Assembly (NCBI GenBank): GCA_021413735.1
Contig: JAIOPV010000196.1
Span: 20,023-84,022, forward strand
Source: Planctomycetota bacterium
GTDB lineage: Bacteria; Planctomycetota; Planctomycetia; Gemmatales; Gemmataceae
Length of the DNA: 64,000 nt
Reading direction: 5' to 3'
The notes under the pieces are model-generated. The model was given only the letters and a program-made list of their open reading frames with translations. It did no database searches and had not been told where the DNA came from. Below, one piece after another: positions 7,479 to 16,473 of the stretch. How positions within the stretch are numbered: the stretch's first letter is position 1; every line of letters starts with the position of its first letter. The translations under genes were made by a program, and so were the position numbers.

Positions 7479-9719
7479 GGATTGCAAACGCCACTTCAGC
7501 AGCGAATAACGTTGCTTCGTCTCGGCGCTGTTGACGGCCTTCCACAGCGCCTTGCGACTACCTACAAGCGCGACGAGCTTTCGACCGCGTGTGATGCCGG
7601 TGTAGATCAGGTTTCGCTGCAACATCGTGAAGTGCTGGTAATGCACCGGGATTATCACGGCCGGATATTCGCTACCCTGCGACTTGTGGATTGAGCAGGC
7701 ATACGCCAGTTGCAGTTCGTCGAGATCGTTGAAGTCGTACTCCACGGGGCGGCCATCGAACTCGACCACGAGCATCTGATCGTCCGCATCGACACCCACC
7801 ACGCGGCCGATGTCGCCGTTGAAGACCTCGCGGTCGTAGTTGTTCTTCATCTGCATCACCTTGTCGCCCGTGCGGAAGGTGTTGTCGAATCGCTTCACTT
7901 CGTCGATGCCGTGCCGCGGCGGGTTCAACGCCGCCTGCAACTCGCGGTTCAGATTCGCGACGCCGAGCGTGGTCTTCACCTGCGGGCTGAGCACCTGCAC
8001 ATCGCGGAACGCATCGAGGCCGAACTTCTTGGGGATGCGTTCCGTCACCATCTGGCGAATGATGCCGATGACTTGGTCGGGTTCGTTCGCTTCGATGAAG
8101 TAGAAATCGCCGCTGCCACCGGGCGGAGCAGATTCGGGCACTTCGCCCCGGTTGACCGAGTGAGCCGCCCGCACGATCCAACTGCTGCCAGCCTGCCGGT
8201 GAACTTCTGTGAGCCTCGCGACGGGCACCGTTTTCGATTCGATGAGATCGGTCAGCACCGAACCAGCGCCGACAGACGGAAGTTGATCGACGTCGCCGAC
8301 GAACACGACGCACGCCCACGGCGGCACCGCCTGCAACAAGCGATTCATCAGTACGACATCGACCATCGACGTTTCATCGACGACGAGCAAATCGGCATCG
8401 AGCGGGTTCTCGCGGCCACGCTTGAAGCCGCCGACTCCCGGATCGAATTCGAGCAGTCGGTGAATGGTCTTCGCTTCGCGGCCGGTGGATTCCGTGAGGC
8501 GTTTCGCGGCTCGGCCAGTGGGAGCGCAGAGCAGCACTCGCAGCGACTTCGCCAGGAAAATCTCGATGATGGCGCGAACGATGGTGGTCTTGCCGGTGCC
8601 GGGACCGCCGGTCACGACGACCATTTTGTTCGCGACCGCTTCCTGAATCGCGACTCGCTGACTGCCCGCGAGTTGGATTCCCATTTTCTTCTCGACCCAC
8701 GCAATCGCCGGACTCATGTCCACCGCCGGCAGCGGGTGCGGTCCTTTGGCGAGAGCCTTGATTGCACGAGCTGTGCCGAGTTCCGCGAGGAACAGCGACT
8801 TGAGGAAGATCAGGCTTTCGGAAGGCGGAGGGCGGAGGGCGGAAGGCGGAGCAGCTTGGTTTTCCTCCCCCTTCTGCTCTCCGCCTTCCGCCTTCCCAGC
8901 AGAGTCTCGCACCACTTCGTCCACGATCCGCAATTGCTCAATCGCGTCCGCGATGCCTTTCTCGGGGATCTCCGTCATCTCGACGGCACGCGCACAAAGT
9001 AGCTCCTCGGGGTAGCCGACGTGTCCGTCACCGCTCGCTTCCGAGAGAACGTGACGCACCGCAGCCTGTGCGCGAAACGGCGAATCGGGCGGTATGCCGA
9101 GCTTCTTCGCGAGTTCATCCGCGGTTGCGAAGCCGACGCCCCAGATGTCGGCACTGAGTCGATACGGGTTCGCCTTGATGAGTTCGATCGCCTGATCGCC
9201 GTAGGTCTTGTAGATGCGAACGGCACGAGCCGTCCCGATGCCGTGCGACTGCAAGAACACCATGATCTTTCGCGATTCGCGTTGTTCCTCCCAGCTCTTG
9301 CGAATCTTCTCGATCATCTTCGCGCCGATGCCCTTCACCTGCGTCAAAAACGTCGGCGACTTCTCCAGCACCTCCAGCGTGCTCTCTTTGAACACGTCCA
9401 CGATCCGCTGTGCGAACTTCGGACCGATGCCCTTGATGAGCCCGCTGCCGAGATACTTTGCGATCCCCTCGGCGGTGTGCGGCGGGTTCGTCTTGATCTC
9501 GCTGGCCTTGAACTGCTGGCCATGCGTGCGGTCGGTGGTCCACTCCCCGGAAGCGGAGACGTATTCCCCCGCGACGACCTGCTGCGTGTGCCCGACAACG
9601 GTGACGAGATCGCGGTGGCCGGGAGCCAGTACCCGCAGCACGCAGTATCCGTTATCCAGATTGTGAAACGTGATCCGCTCGACCACGCCCGTCACTTGTT
9701 CGGCCACATGAAACCTCAT
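7473..9719 (-). CDS. recD2: ATP-dependent DNA helicase RecD2
   Basis: At 748 residues this has the usual RecD2 length. The N-terminal OB-like part (EQVTGVVERITFHN) is followed by helix-hairpin-helix repeats (GLIKGIGPKFAQRIV, VKGIGAKMIEKI, VWGVGFATADELA). The SF1B helicase core has Walker A GGPGTGKTT near residue 371, Walker B LLVVDETSM, GDVDQLPSVGAGSVL, and the C-terminal UvrD-like SIHKSQGSEYPAVI and ITRGRKLVALVG. RecD2 enzymes are 5'-3' helicases acting in replication and repair without RecBC. The odd feature is residues about 275-300 (KAEGGEQKGEENQAAPPSALRP), which are encoded by a mirrored repeat at 8821-8896, between the HhH region and the motor. Confidence 0.95.
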   Translation of the reverse strand: MRFHVAEQVTGVVERITFHNLDNGYCVLRVLAPGHRDLVTVVGHTQQVVAGEYVSASGEWTTDRTHGQQFKASEIKTNPPHTAEGIAKYLGSGLIKGIGPKFAQRIVDVFKESTLEVLEKSPTFLTQVKGIGAKMIEKIRKSWEEQRESRKIMVFLQSHGIGTARAVRIYKTYGDQAIELIKANPYRLSADIWGVGFATADELAKKLGIPPDSPFRAQAAVRHVLSEASGDGHVGYPEELLCARAVEMTEIPEKGIADAIEQLRIVDEVVRDSAGKAEGGEQKGEENQAAPPSALRPPPSESLIFLKSLFLAELGTARAIKALAKGPHPLPAVDMSPAIAWVEKKMGIQLAGSQRVAIQEAVANKMVVVTGGPGTGKTTIVRAIIEIFLAKSLRVLLCAPTGRAAKRLTESTGREAKTIHRLLEFDPGVGGFKRGRENPLDADLLVVDETSMVDVVLMNRLLQAVPPWACVVFVGDVDQLPSVGAGSVLTDLIESKTVPVARLTEVHRQAGSSWIVRAAHSVNRGEVPESAPPGGSGDFYFIEANEPDQVIGIIRQMVTERIPKKFGLDAFRDVQVLSPQVKTTLGVANLNRELQAALNPPRHGIDEVKRFDNTFRTGDKVMQMKNNYDREVFNGDIGRVVGVDADDQMLVVEFDGRPVEYDFNDLDELQLAYACSIHKSQGSEYPAVIIPVHYQHFTMLQRNLIYTGITRGRKLVALVGSRKALWKAVNSAETKQRYSLLKWRLQSV
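8821..8896. repeat. Mirrored GAAGGCGGAGGGCGGAGG repeat inside recD2
   Basis: The left arm is built of GAAGGCGG/GAGGGCGG words ending GGAGCAG. The right arm is the complement CTGCTCTCCGCCTTCCGCC. It is translated in the recD2 frame without a stop as a Glu/Gly/Pro-rich linker. The architecture matches the intergenic word-hairpins at 2981, 38163 and 39383, which suggests an inserted repeat tolerated by the protein. Confidence 0.7.
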
Positions 9720-9727
9720 CTGCTCAG

Positions 9728-9754
9728 ACGCTCCCCTTCGGGACGCGGCTAAAC
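9728..9754 (-). repeat. GTTTAGCC interspersed hairpin in the recD2 leader
   Basis: The minus strand reads GTTTAGCCGCGTCCCGAAGG then GGAGCG, ending 8 bp before the recD2 ATG. It is nearly the same sequence as the element at 35789 and one arm of the palindrome at 50643. Confidence 0.7.
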
Positions 9755-9836
9755 ATCCTGCAAATCACCCAACCACCGACGATACCCGAGTTCTTGTGAA
9801 TGTCCAACCGGGTAGCGGGTTCGTACCTCTGATCTC

Positions 9837-11498
9837 ATGCGAAATGCTGCCGTGTTGCTCGTTTACGTTGCTGTTCTTGGGTTCGGCCTCTTCCAGACGT
9901 TCGGCCCTGTCCTGAAGTCCGGATTCGCCAGCGTCCAGACCGAACGCGGCGACGGGATGCTCAACCACTACATCCTCGAACATAGCTGGCAATCGCTCAC
10001 GAACTCGGACTACCGGGCGTCGCTGTTCAGCCCGCCGTGCTTCTACCCCGCCCGCTCGACCTTGTGGTACTCGGAACACCTCCTCGGCGTCGCCCCGATC
10101 TATTGGGGTCTGCGGGTCGTGATGCCGTTCGACCTCGCGTATCAGTGGTGGCAGATCATCCTCGAAGCGTTAAATTTCGTGGCGTTCGCCCTGGTCGTTC
10201 GTTGGCTCCGCGGACCGCACATTCTGGCGCTCCTCGGCGGCTACCTCTGGGCGTTCTCGCTCATCAACATCGACCAGATCAAGCATCAGCAGATGATCCC
10301 GCGATTCGCGATGGTGCTGGCCGCGTATCACGCCTGGCAGTTCGTTCTCGCGGTTGGTTCGACGGCCTCGAATCCCAGTCGGCACCTGAACCGAATGATG
10401 GCGGCCGTGTTCCTCCAGGGAATCACCTGTGTGAACACCGGCTGGTTCCTCGTCACGAGCATCGCGACATTCTTACCACTTGCGCTGTGTCTCACACCCG
10501 GCGGTTGGCGAAACACGTTCCGTTTCCTTTGGGGACACCGCTTGCGTGTGGCACTGATCGTCGGTGGTTGGACGGGAGCACTTCTCGCGGCGTATGTGCC
10601 GTATTTCGTGGTGAACTGGGGACTGAGCCGCGGTTACAAGGAATGCATCCCATTGATGCCGACGCAGGATGCATGGCTCGCGGGTGTGCCCGGAACCATT
10701 TGGGAACCGGTGACCGCGCCGTTTCGTGTGGAAGTGATCGACGAAAGCTGGCTCTTTTGCGGCTTCGGGATCGACCTCCTGATGCTGGTGGCGATCATCA
10801 GTCTGGTCGTCTCATTGGTGCTTTCGATGATCGGCTGGAAAGCACGACGGCCCGAATCCGGAATCGCATTGGCGGCACTTCTCACGGCTGTCGTGTGGAT
10901 TCTTTTCACGCTCAAAGTTGACCCAGGCGACCGTTCGTTGTGGGAATTGGTCCGGCACATCCCCGGCGGCACAGCGATTCGAGCCGTGTCGCGGGTATAC
11001 GTGACGGTGTATCTGTTCGGCGTGCTCGGCGCGTTGATGTGGCTGGCACGAGTAACGGAATCGCTTCGCTCGCCGATTCGTTCGCTGCTGCTGGGACTGA
11101 TCGCGGGCGTGTGCATCATCGAGCAATACGGCTACACGCCGCCGAGTTTCGAGAAGCAGGACTTCTACCCAATCGTGGACCGCACCGCTGAGGAACTGAA
11201 GAAGGGCGACATTGGGTACGTCATCCCGCGATACACGGATACCAAGGGAGCGACACCGCCTGATAAGGTTTACGGTGAAGTCTTGGGCATGTGGTGCGGG
11301 TTGCGAGCGAATGTTCCCGTTGTGAACGGCTATTCAGGTCGTGTTCCCGATGAAGTGTTCCATGCGGCCATCGCAGCCCCCGACATCTGGCGAGTGAACG
11401 AGATTCGTCGCTGGCTGAAGGGCAAGTTCCACGGCACCCTCGCGCTCGTCGATCCTGATAATCTCGATGCCACGGTCATCATCGTGATCGACGAGTAA
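9837..11498 (+). CDS. Multi-pass membrane protein, GT-C-like
   Basis: The protein is 553 residues with about ten to twelve hydrophobic segments (for example AAVLLVYVAVLGFGLF at the N-terminus and VYLFGVLGALMWLA near residue 395) and a soluble C-terminal part from about 430. The first loop contains ERGDGMLNHYILEHSW and a YSEHLLGVAPIYWG segment. This arrangement, with an acidic pair in the first large loop, resembles GT-C glycosyltransferases or YfhO-like proteins that use lipid-linked sugars, but no family motif is certain. Glycosyltransferase and deacetylase genes follow on the same strand, suggesting envelope polysaccharide work. The SD before the ATG is weak. Confidence 0.75.
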   Translation: MRNAAVLLVYVAVLGFGLFQTFGPVLKSGFASVQTERGDGMLNHYILEHSWQSLTNSDYRASLFSPPCFYPARSTLWYSEHLLGVAPIYWGLRVVMPFDLAYQWWQIILEALNFVAFALVVRWLRGPHILALLGGYLWAFSLINIDQIKHQQMIPRFAMVLAAYHAWQFVLAVGSTASNPSRHLNRMMAAVFLQGITCVNTGWFLVTSIATFLPLALCLTPGGWRNTFRFLWGHRLRVALIVGGWTGALLAAYVPYFVVNWGLSRGYKECIPLMPTQDAWLAGVPGTIWEPVTAPFRVEVIDESWLFCGFGIDLLMLVAIISLVVSLVLSMIGWKARRPESGIALAALLTAVVWILFTLKVDPGDRSLWELVRHIPGGTAIRAVSRVYVTVYLFGVLGALMWLARVTESLRSPIRSLLLGLIAGVCIIEQYGYTPPSFEKQDFYPIVDRTAEELKKGDIGYVIPRYTDTKGATPPDKVYGEVLGMWCGLRANVPVVNGYSGRVPDEVFHAAIAAPDIWRVNEIRRWLKGKFHGTLALVDPDNLDATVIIVIDE

Positions 11499-11513
11499 TT
11501 GAGGTTTCATCGG

Positions 11514-11548
11514 ATTGTGGTCCGCTCGCTCCGCGAGCGGACCACAAT
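11514..11548. terminator. 16-bp stem, 3-nt loop hairpin (copy of the 1875 repeat)
   Basis: ATTGTGGTCCGCTCGC pairs perfectly with GCGAGCGGACCACAAT across TCC, starting 16 bp after the stop of the membrane protein and about 75 bp before the glycosyltransferase start. It could act as a terminator or as an mRNA stabiliser. The same sequence occurs twice, inverted, at 1875-1973. Confidence 0.65.
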
Positions 11549-11622
11549 TTCAAATTCTGGGGTTGCGTTCATCGCGACCCCTCGGTATCTGCCTCCCACG
11601 CCCTCTTACCCTCTGTGCCGCA

Positions 11623-12711
11623 ATGGTCGCAACAAGCGCGGCCCTGGTGCTGCTCGTCCTCGCGACGACGGCGTGCCTGGGCTACTTCGTGTTCACGCTT
11701 GCGGGCCTGCTGCCTCGGCGGGCGCGGCTTCCGCTCGCTCCGACGCACTCATTCGCGATACTCATTCCTGCGCACAACGAAGAAACCGGACTGCCCGCGA
11801 CTTTGCGAAGCATCACGGAGTTGGACTACCCCGAGAAACTCCTGCGGGTGTGGGTCGTCGCGGATAACTGCACCGATGGCACAGCGAGTGTGCCGCGTGC
11901 GTTCGGGATGCGCTGCATCAAACGCCACGATGCCGAGAAACGCGGGAAGGGTTACGCCGTCGCGTTCGGGTTGCAATCGCTGCTCCCCGATTTGCCCGAC
12001 ATCGTTCTGATCCTCGACGCGGATTGTCAGTTGAACGCGCTCGCACTTCGTGCGATGGATGCAGTGTTCGCGGCAGGTGCGGACGTGGTGCAAGCAGCGG
12101 TGCGTTCACACAATGCCGACGACGGACCGACGGGCTACGTCGCGGCTGTCGGGGCCGCAGTGGATGAAGCGATCGCAGCTGGGATGGATCGGTTCGGCCA
12201 ATCAGTGCCGCTGCGAGGCACAGGAATGGCCTTTCGGCGACACGTACTGGAGCGGGTGCCGTGGACGGCGTTTGGTCTGGTCGAAGATGCGGAGTATTCG
12301 CGGCAATTGCAGGGTGCAGGCGTTCGTGTACGGCATTGCCGTGACGCGATCGTGAGTAGCGATTCGCCGAGCAGTTGGAAGGTGATGGGCCGTCAACGCA
12401 GACGGTGGCGAACCGCTGGCCTGCTAACGAGCAAGCCGTTGGGCTTGGCATTGATTGCGGCTGCGGCGGCAGTGGCGTTTGCATGTCGATTCGTGTGGTG
12501 GCCAGCGTCGTTGTTGTTGGTGACGGCTGCCGTTTATGGTCGTGCGGCGGCTTCCGTGGGGCTGTCGTGGCGACGTGTCGGGTTACTGCTGAAGTCGCCT
12601 TTGGTGGTGTTGCGGCTCGCTTGCGTGACGCTTGCGGGACTTGTTCAGAAGAAACCGACGACGTGGCAACGTACTCCGCGACCGGGTGAGACCGGAAGGC
12701 GGGCCGCGTGA
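11623..12711 (+). CDS. Glycosyltransferase family 2 membrane protein
   Basis: The protein is 362 residues from ATG 11623. The open frame runs further back but would translate the hairpin repeat at 11514-11548, so that extension is rejected. An N-terminal membrane helix (MVATSAALVLLVLATTA) precedes a GT-A domain. It shows ILIPAHNEETGLPATL, VVADNCTDGTA, the DxD-type metal site ILDADCQ, the acceptor loop LRGTGMAFRRH, the LVEDAEYSRQL acid and the processivity-type motif RQRRRW. Two or three C-terminal membrane helices follow. The family makes beta-linked polysaccharides or glycolipids. Its stop overlaps the GTG start of the deacetylase, indicating translational coupling. Confidence 0.9.
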   Translation: MVATSAALVLLVLATTACLGYFVFTLAGLLPRRARLPLAPTHSFAILIPAHNEETGLPATLRSITELDYPEKLLRVWVVADNCTDGTASVPRAFGMRCIKRHDAEKRGKGYAVAFGLQSLLPDLPDIVLILDADCQLNALALRAMDAVFAAGADVVQAAVRSHNADDGPTGYVAAVGAAVDEAIAAGMDRFGQSVPLRGTGMAFRRHVLERVPWTAFGLVEDAEYSRQLQGAGVRVRHCRDAIVSSDSPSSWKVMGRQRRRWRTAGLLTSKPLGLALIAAAAAVAFACRFVWWPASLLLVTAAVYGRAAASVGLSWRRVGLLLKSPLVVLRLACVTLAGLVQKKPTTWQRTPRPGETGRRAA

Positions 12712-13334
12712 AGTTTGCTCGTCGCGTGAGTTGGGCGAAGCGAACCGCTTGGCGACTCGTGGGGTGTCGCAGCGCAGCCCCGTTGGGGCTGCGGCTAAAC
12801 AATGTGTTCCTCACGTTCGACGATGGACCGCATCCCGAACACACGCCGACGGTGCTCGATCGCCTCGCCAAGCACAACCTCACGGCCGCGTTCTTTCTCG
12901 TGGGCAAACGAATCGCCGACCCCGCTCTCGTTCAGCGGATCGTTGATGCGGGGCACGTTCTCGGCAATCACACATTCTCGCATGCCGTCCCGAAGTGGAG
13001 TGACACCGCGTTGTCACTCGCCGATGTGCGGCGCTGTCAGGAACAGATTCCGAACGCGAAGCTGTTCCGCCCGCCAATGGGGAGGCTCACCCCCGGATTG
13101 TGGCTCGCGGCTCGACGCTGTGGATTGCGGATTGTGAACTGGTCGTTGGATAGCGGCGACTGGCGCTGTCGGAGTGCAGCGGACGCGGCGATGTGTGCGG
13201 CTGAAGTCCTTCAACTCGTACAACCCGGCGACGTGATTCTGTTCCACGACGATCATCCCTGGATCGGCCCGATTCTCGATGCGGTATTGCCCGCACTTGC
13301 CAATCGGTTCACGGCCAGCACGAGCAATCCGTAG
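12708..13334 (+). CDS. Polysaccharide deacetylase (NodB homology domain)
   Basis: The protein is 208 residues with GTG start overlapping the glycosyltransferase stop. All NodB motifs are visible: TFDDGPHPEHTP (metal and catalytic Asp), GNHTFSH (metal His pair), FRPPMGRLTP, SLDSGDW and ILFHDDH. The enzyme should remove N- or O-acetyl groups from a polysaccharide, plausibly the product of the coupled GT2, an arrangement like NodC/NodB. The first 33 residues are poor in family similarity and are partly encoded by a GTTTAGCC-family palindrome (12769-12800), so the real N-terminus could start later. The 3' end overlaps the convergent gene by 82 bp. Confidence 0.88.
   Translation: MKFARRVSWAKRTAWRLVGCRSAAPLGLRLNNVFLTFDDGPHPEHTPTVLDRLAKHNLTAAFFLVGKRIADPALVQRIVDAGHVLGNHTFSHAVPKWSDTALSLADVRRCQEQIPNAKLFRPPMGRLTPGLWLAARRCGLRIVNWSLDSGDWRCRSAADAAMCAAEVLQLVQPGDVILFHDDHPWIGPILDAVLPALANRFTASTSNP
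12769..12800 (-). repeat. GTTTAGCC interspersed hairpin inside the deacetylase 5' coding region
   Basis: The element reads CGCAGCCCCGTTGGGGCTGCG followed by GCTAAAC on the plus strand, 10 bp before the first NodB motif codons. It is in frame without a stop, encoding RSAAPLGLRLN. Confidence 0.6.
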
Positions 13335-13693
13335 CTCATCAGCCCCGGCCCCTCGCTTGCTGCCCACCACCACGGCAAGCCGGCATCGACATCGACCGCC
13401 AGCATGGCGGCCCCAATCGCAATGTGCAGTTTCGCCAGGAATGGCACCGCAGCGCGATAGCGTTCCCAGTTCAGGGTGACGCCGAGCAAAACGATTCCGT
13501 GCATTCCGTACACAAGCGACAGCGACCGTGCCATGTATCGTGTCAGTGGCACGTTCGCGAGTTCGCCAAGCCCGAGCATGTCGCGGTGAACGGCGTCCAT
13601 CCACGCGAACGGCAGCAGAGCGCACGGCAACGCGAAGAGCAGTATCCCCGCGTTGAGTTGCAGCAAGCGGAACAGGAGTCGTTCAGCGGTCAT
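13253..13693 (-). CDS. Small membrane protein, four predicted TM segments
   Basis: The protein is 146 residues from ATG 13693, whose ATGA overlaps the stop of the upstream patatin-like gene, so translation is probably coupled. Hydrophobic segments lie near residues 7-29 (NAGILLFALPCALLPFAW), 60-75 (GMHGIVLLGVTLNW), 80-100 and 115-130. It is not recognised as a named family, though the fold is reminiscent of small DoxX/DUF-type membrane proteins. Its last 82 bp overlap the 3' end of the convergent deacetylase gene. Confidence 0.75.
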   Translation of the reverse strand: MTAERLLFRLLQLNAGILLFALPCALLPFAWMDAVHRDMLGLGELANVPLTRYMARSLSLVYGMHGIVLLGVTLNWERYRAAVPFLAKLHIAIGAAMLAVDVDAGLPWWWAASEGPGLMSYGLLVLAVNRLASAGNTASRIGPIQG

Positions 13694-16320
13694 GTCGAAC
13701 CTCGGCGCGGGCCGCCACCAGTGCCGAACCACGCTTTCAGGCGTCCGGCTTCGTGGCTTACACCGGGGTGCAACGTGCCGTCCAGATTGCGGAAACCCCG
13801 CACAATCGAGTCGGCTTCAAACGTTGGCAGCGTCCAGCTCAGGGTTGCCGAACTCGCACACTCGAAGCAGACCGTCGTGAAGAACGGATCGGCTTTGTCG
13901 GCTTCCGTTGTGTCGAACGAACGCCCTACCAATTGCAGCAACTGATCGTTCCGGAAGTACGCCCCGCGAGCATACAGGTTCAGAATCGCCTCGGCAGGCG
14001 TGCTCACTTCCGATAGCCCCCACGCCATGAGGTCGCCTTTACCGTCGCCTTCACGGAACTGCACCTTCTCCGCTCGCCGCGGATACGCCCGCACTTCCAC
14101 CAGCACCACACCCGATGTGTATTTCCGCACTGCCTCGCGATTTTCCAGCAACCACAACGCGGCGAGATCGACGCCGAAATTGTCGAAGTAGCCCGCATCC
14201 ACCACGCGGCGCGGCGGCTCCGTCGGCAGGCTCACCCCCGGACCCACAAACGGGAACGTCGCGCTCATGCGAGCCGCAGTGCCAACCTGAAACGCCGGGT
14301 ACGCTTCGGGGAAGTAACGAAACAGGTCGATCGCGCCGACGCTCTGCACTTCCGGTCGCGGTGACTGCGGGATCGGGTAATTCAAGCTCGGGCACACGGC
14401 CTGCGTCAGCGACGACACATCGAGATTGCTAATGAGGACACGCCGAGAATCTTCAACCAGCATCGGCGAGAACAGCAGCGATGGCCGCTTCGCTTCGGCT
14501 TCCAATGCGTGAAGTTCCGCGAAGGACTTTTCGAGTGGCGAACGCGGTCCGAGTTCGCGCCAGAGTATGTGAAGCCAGGCGCGTCGAAGGATGCCGGGGC
14601 GGTCGGCGGCGCTCGCATACGGTCGCGTGTTCTCGTGCCAGGCACGTTCCAGGCTTCGACCGCGATCCCATGGAATCGCCCACGGTATTGCGAGCGCCGG
14701 CAGGTCGGAAAACAGCATCGTCTGCATCGTCGGCCAGAGGCTGTCGCGGGCCAGCATCGCCGAGAGCTTTTCGGGCGACTTCTCCGTTGGCTTCCGTTCA
14801 AAGTCAGCCGCGTAGAGCGCCGCCCCGAGCATTCCGCCGCTGGCCCCCGTGAACAATCGAATGTGATCGCGGAACGCCGCCGAACTGCCGACGCCAGGCA
14901 TCTCGTCTTCGAGCCCTTCCAGCACGGCAGCGGTCCACACCGCAGCACGAATGCCGCCGCCGCTCACCGCGAACAGAACCAACTTCGGAAGCGTGCCGGT
15001 GCCGCGACCCTGACCTTCCTGCCAGTTCGCCGCGAAACGTTCGAGGAGCTGCGTTGCGGTGATCGCTGGCGGACGCGGTTTCGTCGGCACGACATCGAGA
15101 TCGACTCTTGGAAGCGGCGTATTTCCGGTAGTGGTCGCAGTGTCGGTGGAGGCGTGCGGCACCGGATCGAGGTGATAGCGTTCCAGTGCGGGGAAGCTCA
15201 TCTTGTAGGGCATACTTCGATTGCACACCCATGCGACAGCGAGGATTCCCGCGACAACGATGATCTGCACACCGCTGAGATAGAACGCGAGAGCACCGTA
15301 CACGGACGACAGCAGGCCGATGACGAGACAGCCGCTCCACACGGGAGACCAGACGCCCCCGAGTCGGCTTTCGATCGCGAACAGCAACAGGAACGCAAGT
15401 GGGATGCAAGCCATCACCAGCGAACGGATGTGCAGTTCGCGGTTGTGATGCGAGACGTGATTTCGGTCGAAGAACGACGCAAACGGTTCCTTCAGGATGG
15501 TCCGCTCGCTGAAGCTGTACGACGTGTCGAGCGAGAACAGGCTCACGGTAATTGCAACGCCGACCAGCAGGCCGATCAGAGTCGCCGGGATGTAGTTTCC
15601 TTCGCGGAGGATTCGGCGGTATGTCGGCGACGCGATCTTCGGAACATAGAAGATCAGCAGGCACGGAATGAGGGTCCAGAACAGGAAACCCCCGAGTTGA
15701 CGCACGCCTGGGTCGCGTTCGCCAGGTAAGAGCGTGAGCGTGTCGCCGAAGTTCGGTGCGGTCGAGATTCGCGACGACGTTTCCAGCACGAACCGCACGA
15801 ACAGCAGGTTCGCGAACAGCAGCGACACCGCGACGCCAACCCAGAATCGTTGCCACCAACTCTCGGGCCAGATGAGATCCTGAATACCCAGCCCGCGACC
15901 AAGACCGGCCCACGAAGCGAGCCAGAAGAACACGATCACGAGCGGGAACAGCGGATACGTCAGCAGGTAATCGAGGAACGGCTCGGCCCACATCACCACA
16001 AAGCGGATCGGGTTTCCCTGTGCTTCGCCGATATCCACCGGTCGGCCCGGCACGACGTGTCTGGTGCTTTCGACTGGAAGAAAGCGCGACCAAAGTAATC
16101 CCAAGCACACGAACAACGTAATCACGAGGAGCCAACAAATCGTGCGGGCGAACGGTCGGTTGAGCCAGGTCTCGAACTGGTCGATGGCGTGTTCCCACCA
16201 GTTCGGTGGTCGCTCAGTTGTCGGCAGCGGTGGCGGTGGTTCAGGAACGGTGCGCGGCGGCGGAGCCTCTGGGGGCGTTGGTGCGGGTGGCGTGGGATCT
16301 GGCACGGTCGGCTCCGGCAC
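13690..16320 (-). CDS. Membrane-anchored patatin-like phospholipase
   Basis: The start is uncertain. GTG 16320 gives 876 residues. A GTG at 16437 would extend it by 39 residues, and the still longer open frame overlaps the opposite-strand TIM-barrel gene and is not credible. A proline-rich leader (VPEPTVPDPTPPAP) precedes about six to eight TM segments over residues 50-330. The patatin domain then shows the oxyanion loop VSGGGIRAAV near residue 452, the nucleophile elbow GASGG near 490 and the catalytic Asp in VVDAGYFDNFG near 707. Patatin lipases cleave acyl chains from phospholipids. Here the catalytic part is tethered to a membrane domain, and the gene is coupled to the small membrane protein downstream. 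Confidence 0.82.
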   Translation of the reverse strand: MPEPTVPDPTPPAPTPPEAPPPRTVPEPPPPLPTTERPPNWWEHAIDQFETWLNRPFARTICWLLVITLFVCLGLLWSRFLPVESTRHVVPGRPVDIGEAQGNPIRFVVMWAEPFLDYLLTYPLFPLVIVFFWLASWAGLGRGLGIQDLIWPESWWQRFWVGVAVSLLFANLLFVRFVLETSSRISTAPNFGDTLTLLPGERDPGVRQLGGFLFWTLIPCLLIFYVPKIASPTYRRILREGNYIPATLIGLLVGVAITVSLFSLDTSYSFSERTILKEPFASFFDRNHVSHHNRELHIRSLVMACIPLAFLLLFAIESRLGGVWSPVWSGCLVIGLLSSVYGALAFYLSGVQIIVVAGILAVAWVCNRSMPYKMSFPALERYHLDPVPHASTDTATTTGNTPLPRVDLDVVPTKPRPPAITATQLLERFAANWQEGQGRGTGTLPKLVLFAVSGGGIRAAVWTAAVLEGLEDEMPGVGSSAAFRDHIRLFTGASGGMLGAALYAADFERKPTEKSPEKLSAMLARDSLWPTMQTMLFSDLPALAIPWAIPWDRGRSLERAWHENTRPYASAADRPGILRRAWLHILWRELGPRSPLEKSFAELHALEAEAKRPSLLFSPMLVEDSRRVLISNLDVSSLTQAVCPSLNYPIPQSPRPEVQSVGAIDLFRYFPEAYPAFQVGTAARMSATFPFVGPGVSLPTEPPRRVVDAGYFDNFGVDLAALWLLENREAVRKYTSGVVLVEVRAYPRRAEKVQFREGDGKGDLMAWGLSEVSTPAEAILNLYARGAYFRNDQLLQLVGRSFDTTEADKADPFFTTVCFECASSATLSWTLPTFEADSIVRGFRNLDGTLHPGVSHEAGRLKAWFGTGGGPRRGST

Positions 16321-16473
16321 GGGAAAGGGCGAGCGGCGCTCTCTGACCAGATTACTCCGATGCCCGGGTGCTTGCCCGTCGTTTCCACGAATCGTAGAGT
16401 CTGCGGTAATCGCGTTGCTGTTTATCGAGCGCTTCACTTTGAAGTGTGCGACCTCTTCCGGGAGTATCGACTC

